The notes under the pieces were generated by a model. It had not been told where the DNA came from and did not search any database. It worked only from the letters and a program-made list of their open reading frames with translations. DNA of 15,592 nt, taken from positions 1 to 15,592 of the forward strand of contig JADNYJ010000700.1 of assembly GCA_015501075.1 (NCBI GenBank), given 5' to 3'. The translations under genes and the position numbers were made by a program. This document shows, piece by piece, positions 7,468 through 15,592 of this stretch. Each line of letters opens with the position of its first letter. Position 1 is the stretch's first letter. The DNA comes from Gymnopilus junonius (taxonomy: Eukaryota; Basidiomycota; Agaricomycetes; Agaricales; Galerinaceae).

Positions 7468-8005
7468 ATGTAGGCCGCGAATTTTAACTTACATACGCCC
7501 TACTGATATGCAAACCTTTTTCAGGTCGATATCATCTTTGTCCAAGTCAAAGTCGGCCCCAAACCCCCAGCCGACTGACAAATCCAGTATCGAGGAGCCA
7601 TGGGAAAACTCTCAGTGGGAACCCAAAAGTATTTCAGGGAAAGCGTTTTACAGTAAAAAAACCCCCTTGCGCTACTTTGGTTGGGTTATCACCTTCGAAA
7701 TATGCCTGGAGCTGGCTGATCGATTCAAGATCCCCGCCGACCTTAGTCAGACTGCTAGAACTTACGAGGCGTACACTCAACTCCTCCGTACGCTCCCTCC
7801 AAATGACGACAGGTGGCAAGTGAAGTGGGTTCATACGAAAAGGCCAAGCCGTTCTGAAGGCACACTTGAGGATTGTATCTCTCTTGCAAGTAATCGCAAT
7901 GCAGAGGCCATTCAAGGGGCTCAGAATAAAGAACTAATTATAGAGATTTGGAAGATCCTGCAGGTGAAGGCGGAACCGGCGTGGTTCTTAGCAGATATGT
8001 CCTGA
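7468..8005 (+). CDS. Small protein B2 (160 aa) with a start codon split by an intron
   Basis: This is a paralogue of B1 and the family is not recognised. The first ATG after the TATA box is at 7468. Its AT (7468-7469) is followed by an intron 7470-7524 (GTAGGC ... TTTTTCAG, 55 bases, CTGAT branch-like site at 7503-7507), and exon 2 starts with G at 7525. Spliced, it begins MSISSLSKSKS. Unspliced, the ATG is followed at once by TAG. Another in-frame ATG at 7508, inside the intron, would give a 165-residue form from unspliced RNA. Conserved blocks are WENSQWEP, PLRYFGW, LADRF, GTLEDCISLASNRN, EIWK and EPAWF. The N-terminal 25 residues are rich in Ser and Lys and differ from B1. The frame is intact to the TGA at 8003-8005. 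It is divergent from nuclease-like A2 and its function is unknown. Confidence 0.72.
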
Positions 8006-8142
8006 TTACTGTAAACCTAAGCCTAAGAAGGCCCTTACCATTTGTTCACGTTTCAATTTTCGCTATCTCCTTTCATCTCATGGATGTTATGTGTAGGGTT
8101 TCTTTGACATCATCTTCCTTCATCCTCTACTAAGCTCTAAGT

Positions 8143-8894
8143 GTGATGTCGTTCCTCCATTTCATTTTTTGTATATTTCCAACCTTCTCCGAAGATCTTT
8201 TCCACACATTAAATTTCCAGTCATCCTGGTCTCCGTTTGACATCACCCATCTTCGTCACTTGCGACTGTCAGATAGTCAATTTAACCACATCGAAATCAA
8301 TGAAGTGCTGGTGATTTGTTCCAGAACTCTTGAAACCCTGCTGCTGCAAGTAGATGCTCTCAGTGTGCAGTCTTTCTTATTTATATCTACTATATATTGA
8401 ATCTTTAAATTCTCTCAGTTCACCATCCACCCCCTTTACGCTCAGAGCTTTCTGGTATTCAGAAGCTCCATCGTCTAATGATCGTGACGTCGCTTGATGG
8501 TATAATGTATCGGCCAGACAACCTCATAAACAACTGGCACTTTGGAGCCATTTTTAGTGCCTTGCCGTTTAAAGATCATCCAGCCTACCACCCCGTCTTG
8601 CAAGTTGACATTATTTTTGAAGTTGTCGACAAGTTGAACCTTGAAACCAATTTTCCGCTACTCCCACGGGCCGCATTCGGTCAGGTCTTGGACGACGACC
8701 TGATGTTGGGGTATATCAAGAACGTCAACTTTCTGATCAAGCAACGTTCGTGTCATGGGGCTCAGCAGATTCAATCTGATGATATCAAGTCAACTTTATG
8801 GGGTATGTTGGATCATTATGAGAGTCTAAAGACTTTGAGAATGAGGGGTATATTGGCTTTTGGTGGAATTGATACTATCATATTTCGTAGTTGA
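8143..8894 (+). pseudogene. 3' remnant of an F-box/LRR gene
   Basis: Recognisable leucine-rich sequence starts near 8236: FDITHLRHLRLS, then EINEVLVICSRTLETLLLQ. An intron at 8363-8418 (GTGTGC ... CTCTCAG, 56 bases, phase 1) joins it in frame to LRSELSGIQKLHRLMIVTSL and on to a stop at 8892-8894. The LRR block and the intron position match the F-box gene at the right edge (EINELLSLCPSTLENLYLE, then a phase-1 GTGCGT donor). No F-box or first half is present between B2 and this piece, so it is a 5'-truncated copy of the same family. The remaining frame carries no breaks. It might still be expressed as a shortened protein from the ATG at 8146, but no promoter is evident. Confidence 0.6.
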
Positions 8895-9611
8895 CTTGTG
8901 CAATATCACTCTTTTCGTTCATCGCATAATTATAATCATTTGTAAACCTATTTCTCTCCATATACCATCACATGCATCAACTTATCACCATCCAAAGCCG
9001 AGAAGAAAGAAGACCAGTTCGTATGAGTGCTTGAACTTGAAAGAGAAATGTACCACGAGTCTGACAAGAGTCGGATGTCACAGTCGAACACTACCTTGTT
9101 CCGTTCGCAAATGTAAAGAAATAATTCGGATTGATTGGGACATCAAGCCAGAAATAGCGGCAAAGGTCCTGATCTGCAGAAGAGAAGATTGTCAGGGCCG
9201 TTAACAGCGGAGCGAGGGGTGCTCATCTACCCCAAGAATTACCGCAATGGAATCATGAAAGGAGTCAGGTGAATTGTGCTGACTGAAAAGGTGTTCGATT
9301 CACACCTAGAAGCTCGGGTTTTATCGGATTATAATCAGTTGACTGTGGCCATGTTGCTTCCAAGTCGAAAAAAATCGATGTGATGCAAGTCATTCTGAAG
9401 AAGATGAAAGGTTTGCATTCAACGTCATAACAAAAGATCATTATAACACGGAGGACTTGTTTTTTTTGTGACGTTGGATATTGAATATACAGAAGCTGTC
9501 GAACCACCTTTTGGATTATGCCTTTCACACGAGAGAAAAGGAACGGCTAGATAGCTTAGCAGGGTTCACTCCAGGAATAGATTGGGGCAAGAGTACCATG
9601 ACCCTGCGCAT
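8895..9611. other. Intergenic region upstream of the DJ-1-like gene
   Basis: About 0.7 kb. The open frames at 8860-9204 and 9265-9528 have no recognisable domains and look like chance frames. I see no repeat or RNA gene. Confidence 0.4.
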
Positions 9612-9614
9612 GAG

Positions 9615-9621
9615 TATAAAA
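9615..9621 (+). promoter_or_regulatory. TATA box of the DJ-1-like gene
   Basis: TATAAAA, 81 bases before the ATG at 9696, which itself sits in a good context (GCACCATGGC). Confidence 0.6.
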
Positions 9622-9695
9622 CGTCAGAACAAGGACGACGTAATTACAAGAAGTCCTTACGATTCACAATCGACTCATCGGCTCAAACTTGCACC

Positions 9696-10374
9696 ATGGC
9701 ACCGCCCACTCTTCATTTTGGCCTCCTCCTCCTCCCCGGGTACCAATGGCTCGACGCCGCGGGTCCAGTCGATTACATCGACAACCACTCTTATCCCATG
9801 ATCAAACGCCTCGGCGTGCCGCAGGAGGTGTTCGATAAGGCACCTGTCATTGAATGGCACTATATCTCCAACAACCTCGAGCTGGTGTACGCTACGTCAG
9901 GCCCTCCACAACAGCCGACGAAGACGTACAACGACTGCCCCGAGCTCGACTATCTCCTTATTCCGGGACCGAGCCCAACCGACCCGCTCCCAGAGGGCTG
10001 CACAGAGTTTCTCCAAAAACGCTTCGCGGATCCAAAGCTGAAGGCGCTGCTGCTGGTTTGCACCGGCTCTCTGGCGGTGTCGCAGACGGGTATTCTGGAT
10101 GGGTACCACGTGTGCAGCAACAAGAGCGTCGTCTGGCACTGGCAGGCCTGCTTTACAACAAGGTGCATTGGATTGGCGATAGGAGGTGGCACATCGATGG
10201 TAAGTCTGGAGCTCAGCGGGAATCACGTCGGGTCTTGACCTTGCTGCTGAATTTGCGAGGAAGCACTTTGACAAGGAGATTGTGGAGCTGGGGAGGAACG
10301 TGGCGGAGTATGAGTCGAACACATCCCATCCTGATCCGTTTGCGTTCATTCTTGACGGAATTAAGTTGGACTGA
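9696..10374 (+). CDS. DJ-1/PfpI (class I glutamine amidotransferase-like) family protein, frame broken twice
   Basis: The protein begins MAPPTLHFGLLLLPGYQWLD and continues with AAGPVDYI and TSGPPQQPTKTY, the usual pattern of fungal DJ-1/PfpI proteins. The nucleophile-elbow cysteine is in LLLVCTGSLAVSQTGILDG (Cys122). The second half moves to another frame near 10137-10140, giving GLLYNKVHWIGDRRWHIDGK, and shifts again near 10203-10205, giving WSSAGITSGLDLAAEFARKH and ending FAFILDGIKLD before the TGA at 10372-10374. Each change equals one missing base, in places where a doubled base (CC, GG) would be expected. Adding two bases makes 227 codons, a normal length for the family. A GTAAGT at 10200 cannot be an intron because the next AG is only 17 bases on. 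Family members include isomerases, hydratases and stress proteins, and the substrate cannot be told here. It is probably cytosolic and is convergent with the peroxygenase gene. Confidence 0.82.
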
Positions 10375-11477
10375 GAGATGGGCGCCTATAGTAAATCATA
10401 GTTCCAAGATGTACACGGCCCGTGTCGACTTCGGGCGATACTGAAAAGTCGTCGTAATGATTAATACCGTCCTTTTTGAGAATTAAGGTTGTTGGCACTC
10501 ACTTGTATTCTGCTATTCCGCACATAATCTGTCATACCGTCTCATACGGCTTGGCTAACACTTCTAAGACGATGTTTTACTGAAAGTAAGGATGATCAAG
10601 CTTACTAAATGGCGGAAAAATGGATTTCGTACTAGGGTTGGGGTAAAGGTAGTACCCCGGCGACTTTTACCTCCAATCCTTGTGTTATTGTTGATCAATT
10701 GCCCACCAGTAATCAAGACATTTTGGAGTTAGATAAGATTGAGGACATCGGAGGTTTGTCTCTCTGAAAGTATCATCACAGAACTGAAGGACCAGCATGC
10801 TGCCCAGTTGACGCTGGTTGACGGTTCTAAACGAGGAAGCGGAGGTCGAAAAATTAGTCTTGCTGGTTCACGTCCGACAACCACATCAGGCACTGCCTCC
10901 CTTTCCATTTACTTACCGAACGACTAAGTATGTCGCTTGATGCCCTGGTATTCGGAAGAGCCGGCCGAAATAAAGCGTAACTACAACCCACGGCAGATTG
11001 GGTTACAGTATACTGACGTTCCTTGGGACAAATTGAATTTCCGAAGTCAAATCATCCAATTCACTTTATATTTTGCAATACCCAAGATCTTACCATATTA
11101 TATATTTCTGTTTAATTTCAGGCGCATTGGGTGATTGTGTAAAGCACTAGGTCGGTATTACTTTGGAAAATGTGTTGCTTTTATGCATCACTTTTCTTAC
11201 AAGAAATCATGCTTGATCGAGCAATGATTTGGTCAAGATTTTTACACCAGGCGGTAGCTATACCTTTGCCCTTGACCTCACAGTGATTCCTGGTCTTGGC
11301 CACGTTAGATTCAACATTTACTTGAATGATCTCAGGAGGTTAACTTAAGTATTAAAAGTAGTTGCGCAATAAAATTCAACTGATAGCAGTTATTGTACTA
11401 CGCTAGCACAGTATTTCGGACGTATGCCAAGTCATATGTAGGAAAAGAATGTGAAGGAGATACCTGAAACTTGACGA
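10375..11477. other. Intergenic region between two convergent genes
   Basis: About 1.1 kb between the 3' ends of the DJ-1-like gene and the peroxygenase gene. The open frames at 10739-10927 and 10937-11134 have no recognisable domain, and I see no element ends. Confidence 0.4.
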
Positions 11478-12872
11478 TTAATCCGTTCCGAATGGGAAGA
11501 TTTGAGTGCAGCCCGATCCATCCATGCCCCGGAAGAAAAAGTCCAAATTCTTGTTCAGAGCTGAGCGCAAAGCTCCTGTAGGGGTGGGGTAAAGGCTGCG
11601 GACGGTCTGGTTGACGAAATTGGTGTACAGGAGACAAAAGCCGGAGTCGCTAAAGTCCGCCGAAGTGGGATCCAGGACATAGTTGTTGACGCGGTCGACA
11701 TTCCTACCAGGCTGGATAGGATGGGCAGCAACCACATCATCGAATCCCTCCGTGGATCTTGTACCATTAGCACGGAAAAAGTCGTCTGGCATGCGGCTAT
11801 TCTGGAAGAATCCACGGGCGACGGTCATGTCTAATTGCCGTCCGTTTGACGTCCGTCGATAAAGAAGTTGAGCGGGAAGACGGACTCGGCATATGCGGTG
11901 TAGTAGCGAGGAGACACGAAGGACATGGTAGGGTTGGTGGCTATCGAGTCTTGAATGCGCTGCCACCTAAATTCTCCAGCGACGGTCAAGTTGTATTTAC
12001 CAGCTCCGAACTTGTTGGTAAACTTGACCATCTAATTCTGCGTTAGAACTAGTATGCGTACTTTCAATGAAGACGTACCTCGTCAAAGAGAGTTTCATTG
12101 AAGTCGTGGTTATCGCCAAAGAAAAAGTCAGCTAAAAAGTCGTTATTGGGACGATGTGAGAGACAGTAGGAAGGAAGACGTACCACGAGTCATACTGTGT
12201 CGCCTGGCATAGAATATGTTAGTCTACTCCTGTGAAGCATTTAAATTTTTTCTTACCCTCGAATACGGCGTGAGTGTTCAAGCCACCGACAATAGCAGGA
12301 GCGGGAGGATTGGGGCCAGTGAGGGACGTTTTCCCACCGATGCTTAGCTTGTCGGTGAGCAGATTACCATCCACGAGATGAGCACCATAAGTGACGAAAA
12401 AGGCCAGGCTGTTCTCCATGTTAAAACCTATCAGAAATCTGTAGTTGAGCGACGCATATCCCTCAAACAAAAGACACGGAAATATACCTTCTTGAACGGC
12501 TTCAACAATTTGGGCTGGACTGGCTATGCCGTTTCGGGGAGCCACTGTGAAATTTAATGGTCAGCAGCATAATATCAAAAAGAGTCGCTAGTGAGATGTA
12601 CTCCGTGAGATGCAAGCGTATTCAAGCCAGGGCAGGGGCGCGAATATCGCCTGGCGCAAGAGGTTTCCAAGGATGAGCCTTGTCATTGACGAGCTTGGCC
12701 GAAGTATCTTTCAATGGACCAGGAGGCGTCGCGGCTCGCGAATTTCGAGAGTAGGGATAATTTCATCGAGCTGTTCTCGAGTCAAACCTGCGAGCGAGCC
12801 ATAAGCCGGAAAGGCCGCCGCTGCATGGCTAAAGAGAGCGAGAAAAGCTGAGAAAGTAGTGGTCAAACGCAT
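11478..12872 (-). CDS. Unspecific peroxygenase (heme-thiolate, chloroperoxidase family), frame broken five times
   Basis: This is a secreted heme-thiolate peroxygenase that uses H2O2 to insert oxygen into C-H bonds. It starts at the ATG 12870-12872 with a signal peptide (MRLTTTFSAFLALFSHAAAA). Six exons: 12872-12602, 12544-12488, 12427-12257, 12203-12184, 12131-12079 and 12031-11478. The introns are 57, 60, 53, 52 and 47 bases, all GT..AG. Counting five single missing bases gives 377 codons (376 residues). The axial Cys of the PCP motif then falls at residue 81, the Mg-binding EGD-x-S at 167-171 and the acid-base pair Arg234/Glu241, a constant offset of 45 from Agrocybe aegerita peroxygenase numbering (36, 122-126, 189, 196). 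Bases are missing near 12726-12734, 12635-12638 (C run just before the Cys codon 12632-12634), 12602-12607, 12197-12200 and 11835-11839. There are no stops by substitution and all splice sites are intact, so sequencing errors are likely. As read, no active enzyme is encoded. Confidence 0.9.
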
Positions 12873-12931
12873 TTTCGAAGGAGAAGCTGGATAAGACTTT
12901 GAGGCCTGTCGGTCCAAATCTGTATCAGAGG

Positions 12932-12946
12932 TTTATATATTATTGG
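12932..12946 (-). promoter_or_regulatory. CCAAT and TATA boxes of the peroxygenase gene
   Basis: The minus strand reads CCAATAATATATAAA: a CCAAT box (12946-12942) almost touching TATATAAA (12939-12932), about 60 bases before the start codon. Confidence 0.65.
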
Positions 12947-14160
12947 TTATGTTTGATGAAGCCTTGCCAGCAGTTGTAAACGGCTTCCGGAGTCCGCAGT
13001 GTTGGGGGATTCCTATCAATGCCAATGCTTTTCGGACACTCCGCAGTCTTGTTGAACACCAGTACGCTGGATGGCTGTACGAAACTATGAAATTTTTATA
13101 TCGTTGGATCAGCGTGCGCCTACTGCGCACAATTTCTTTCTCATGAACATAGCCGACTCCTGCGCTGTTGTAGAGGAAACCTTGTCGCTGATAAAATCCT
13201 GCATGAGAGAGACTGTATTATTAAATCCTGGAAATGTGAGTCAATCACAGCTCTATAGTGATTGCTTCTCTTACTCGGCCTATCCTCGAGGTTCCATGCC
13301 GACGAGCTGCAACATGGAACCGGAATTACTTCCTGTCTAGACTCTGCGCGTCCGCTGACAAGAACTGGCAGGCGTATACAACTAAACCGGCTAAAGGTTC
13401 CCGTGAGGCCAGTATATTCTAATGGGGCACTTTGTAAGACTTCGCATTAGATGGAAATTCGAAGGGAAGACTGTAGCGGCGACCTCTAAGCGACCTCTAG
13501 TAGATGCCTAACAGGCGTTTTGCTATTGGCCAAAGACGTAGATGATGACGATTATATTTTCACGTTTCAGCGTCGGTACTTTGTCCATTAGCTTTTTTTA
13601 GGTTGTGCAAGCGAAAAAAGTGAAAAAAAGGCACAAAAAAAGCGCTATTTTTGGAGTTTCGGAGTTCTAGCCTAGGATCCCAAAAAGCTGCCACCGAAAG
13701 GCATGCCGCTTGGCCTTCCCTGCCTGAGGATCCTGTCTCCTCTACCTGTTCCGACAAGGTGGACATTATATCTCTCACTTACATATTCAATCAAGTAATT
13801 AGCTGTTTTCCATTTTTACTTTTCCACCTGCAGTAAATCCGAAAAGTGAAAAAAGCAGCAAAAGCGCACAAGTAAATGGACGACTTACTGATCAGTGCTT
13901 TCGGTGCTTTGATCCGTAAAGGTGGTGAACATTGAAAAACGAACGTGATAATCATAGGAACGATAAATGCGTCAGTTATAGGCCGAGCGAGAATCTGGTC
14001 AGGGTGGGGTGAGAAGGAAAAGAGCTCAGACAAGCAACGGTTCGCCAAGTTAAGTAAGACGCAGTTTTTTTTCGTACCTTGTGATCAGGTCTTTACAGGT
14101 ACGTTGTATCGTCTATATTTGAGCTGTGAAGATTAGGCGAACGATTGCTGTTTTTCTATG
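12947..14160. other. Intergenic region with no supported gene
   Basis: About 1.2 kb. Open frames on both strands are short and have no recognisable domain. It contains an 11-base tandem repeat (GCGACCTCTAA at 13479-13489 and GCGACCTCTAG at 13490-13500) and two A-rich tracts (see 13611-13872). Confidence 0.4.
13611..13872 (+). repeat. Two related A-rich tracts
   Basis: GCGAAAAAAGTGAAAAAAAG followed by GCACAAAAAAAGCGC (13611-13645) resembles CCGAAAAGTGAAAAAAGC followed by AGCAAAAGCGCACAAG (13849-13872). They are in the same orientation, about 230 bases apart, with AGGATCC twice between them. They may be remnants of a small repeat element. I could not find clear element ends. Confidence 0.3.
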
Positions 14161-14448
14161 TCAGAGAAACTGCGCAGCGACAAAGGAATTTGAATCGGTC
14201 TTTGGCCAAAAGAGTGGCATCCCCTTCCTGACGGTGCTGGCCATCTCAATGTCACCATCTCCTTTGGACTTCAATGTATTCCTTTCGGGTACAATTTCTT
14301 CGTGAGTGAGATGCGCTGTACTATAGAACATTGTATATTCATCACAGCGAGAAATGCCTGGAGTATCACGAGGAGGAGGATGACAACCCAGAGGGATCAT
14401 AGTACTGAAGAAAGCTGGTAGGATAATTCCGCTCGCGATATGGGCATT
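14161..14448 (-). other. Possible leftover 3' exon of a membrane protein
   Basis: On the minus strand a frame opens directly after an AAATAG (14449-14454), which could be a splice acceptor, and runs 95 codons to a stop at 14161-14163. It begins NAHIASGIILPAFFSTMIPLG, one short hydrophobic segment, followed by a polar tail with many Ser, Thr, Glu and Lys. This shape resembles the last exon of a membrane protein with a cytosolic tail, but no upstream exon is recognisable in 14455-14690. It may be a relic or a chance frame. Confidence 0.22.
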
Positions 14449-14701
14449 CTATTTTTAGCTGCAGCGATGGATCTCACACCGGGTCGAATTCGACATATTA
14501 CTTATTCCCAGCCGCTTGGTTCTTATCCTCCCAATTTGAACTTCCCACTTCAACTGCATTGAAAAATAATCATTGCTAAACACCTTTTTCAAGCAAGGCC
14601 GATAATTTTACTCAACTGTAAGCATAGTAATCCATAGTAAATCCCCGTTTCTACTCATTCAGCACTGTTCGCTGCTATTCCAGCCTCCAGGCAATGCCAG
14701 A

Positions 14702-15530
14702 ATGTCTCCAAATACTCTAGCAAATGAGCTCCTCGCTCTCATCCTTGACCACATCGACGCGGACTCCTCAGAAGGTCGACGGTCTTTGTCCGCCTGTTCT
14801 CTTGCAAACCATGCTCTTCGTGCCACGTCGCAGGAGCGAATCTTTCGACACGTGAAAATCATCTATGAATCTGTCAGCGGCATCGACAGGATCGAACTCA
14901 TCATAATCGATGACGTAACTCGGACTGGTTCCAAGTTTCGTTCCCTTATCACGACCTCGCCCATGATCGCATCTTATGTCCGGGAACTCACGCTCTACTT
15001 CAGATGCCCAGAAACTTGGTTGTGCCTCCACGATTGTCCTCTAGAAACAATGGATTTTCTCTCTATGGAATCCTGCCACAATTGAAGAATTTACAGAAAG
15101 TGGCTTGCCCACCTTCCTTGTATGATCATCCATGGAGCTGGTTCGAAGAACGCATCCAAAGCTTCCTCCTTGATATGGTACCCAACGTTGAAGAGCTCGA
15201 CCTCTCAATATTCAAAGATTTTCCCATTGGCGCTTTTTCTGCTTGCCGTAAACTACGCTCTCTTCGTGCGCATAGCCTCAAGTGGGACCCGGATATAACA
15301 AATCAACCTTCAATTAACAAAGTAGAACTCGACTCCCTGGATATTGGACAGAAGGCCATATTGACTTCCAGTACCACGACCTGTTTTTCTTCACCTTTCT
15401 CTCCATTGATATCAGCATCTTAGCAGCCTGTGACTATCTAACCCTTTCTTTAAGGAAAACGAAATCAATGAGCTGTTATCCTTGTGTCCGAGTACCCTCG
15501 AGAATTTGTATCTTGAAACGAATAAATTAG
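14702..15530 (+). CDS. F-box/LRR protein, partial at the right edge, frame broken three times
   Basis: The start is the ATG at 14702-14704. The N-terminal F-box reads LANELLALILDHI, then SLSACSLANHALRATSQERIFRHV, the substrate-adaptor module that binds Skp1 in SCF ubiquitin ligases. Next come the agaric-type segment TSPMIASYVRELTLYF and leucine-rich stretches, GILPQLKNLQKV and VPNVEELDLSIFKDF. The frame moves near 15046-15052, near 15352-15357 and near 15450-15455, each time by one missing base, and each time the LRR pattern continues (IDFQYHDLFFF, then FKENEINELLSLCPSTLENL). Counting three bases gives 277 codons plus one base before a GTGCGT donor at 15531, so an intron begins and the gene continues outside the window. 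A short out-of-frame upstream ATG (14694) overlaps the start. It is a paralogue of the remnant at 8143-8894, which shows what the missing last exon should look like. Confidence 0.75.
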
Positions 15531-15592
15531 GTGCGTCTCCATACTTGAAGCATCCGACTTGAGATATTGTTGCTAAAATTACTATTTTCTGC

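Larger units (their letters stand above)
5034..8005. repeat. Duplicated two-gene unit, copy 2
   Basis: Same order, orientation and promoter motifs as copy 1 (1136-4060), and nearly the same length. It contains nuclease-like A2 (minus) and small gene B2 (plus). Confidence 0.8.

Noticed and set aside
10200..10216. GTAAGT ... CAG as an intron in the DJ-1-like gene
   Set aside because: Only 17 bases long, too short for a spliceosomal intron. A single missing base explains the frame change better.
9854..10444. Separate 196-codon frame overlapping the DJ-1-like gene
   Set aside because: Only its middle (about 10140-10203) matches the DJ-1 family. The rest is the shadow of the real frame, which changes twice.
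13791..14048. Minus-strand frame with a hydrophobic stretch
   Set aside because: No family pattern, no start context, and it overlaps an A-rich repeat tract.
1..15592. tRNA, rRNA, CRISPR array or bacterial operon features
   Set aside because: None seen. The gene structure, with short GT..AG introns and TATA boxes, is fungal.

Overview
The window looks like accessory DNA from an agaricomycete (mushroom-type) basidiomycete. The signs are introns of 47 to 65 bases with GT..AG ends, a secreted unspecific peroxygenase with six exons, an F-box/LRR gene of the type expanded in agarics, a DJ-1/PfpI-like gene, and a 694-bp hAT-type non-autonomous transposon. There are no bacterial features, tRNAs, rRNAs or CRISPR arrays.

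Layout. The left edge (1-371) holds at most the first codons of a minus-strand gene. A hAT-like MITE with perfect 17-bp inverted ends and an exact 8-bp target duplication follows (372-1081). The most interesting part is a tandem pair of related units (about 1136-4060 and 5034-8005), each near 2.95 kb. Each unit has the same plan: a minus-strand gene 'A' for a protein of about 430-443 residues, with a PD-(D/E)XK nuclease-like N-terminal half and a coiled-coil/acidic C-terminal half, and a divergently transcribed small gene 'B' (150 and 160 residues, family not recognised). Both A genes share a CTATAAAAG core promoter and both B genes share CACGTG plus TATAAAAA. In both B genes the start codon itself is split AT|G by a short intron, so translation of the main frame depends on splicing.

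A 5'-truncated F-box/LRR relic follows (8143-8894), a relative of the F-box gene that runs off the right edge (from 14702). Between them lie a DJ-1/PfpI gene (9696-10374, plus) and a convergent unspecific peroxygenase gene (11478-12872, minus) with every peroxygenase active-site residue recognisable.

Caution on gene integrity. As read, several genes carry single-base frame breaks: five losses in the peroxygenase, two in DJ-1, three in the F-box gene, two losses and one gain in nuclease copy 2. Nuclease copy 1 has one in-frame TAA. Conserved protein continues on the far side of each break. Counting one base per loss (and minus one for the gain) returns every gene to a whole number of codons of the expected length. 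Splice sites and catalytic residues are intact and there are almost no nonsense substitutions, so uncorrected sequencing or assembly deletions are at least as likely as real decay. The breaks are unevenly spread, however, and that deserves a check.

Working together: the A/B pair is the only set whose arrangement suggests joint function (divergent, duplicated as a unit, matching promoters). A nuclease-plus-partner module is an inference and has not been demonstrated.
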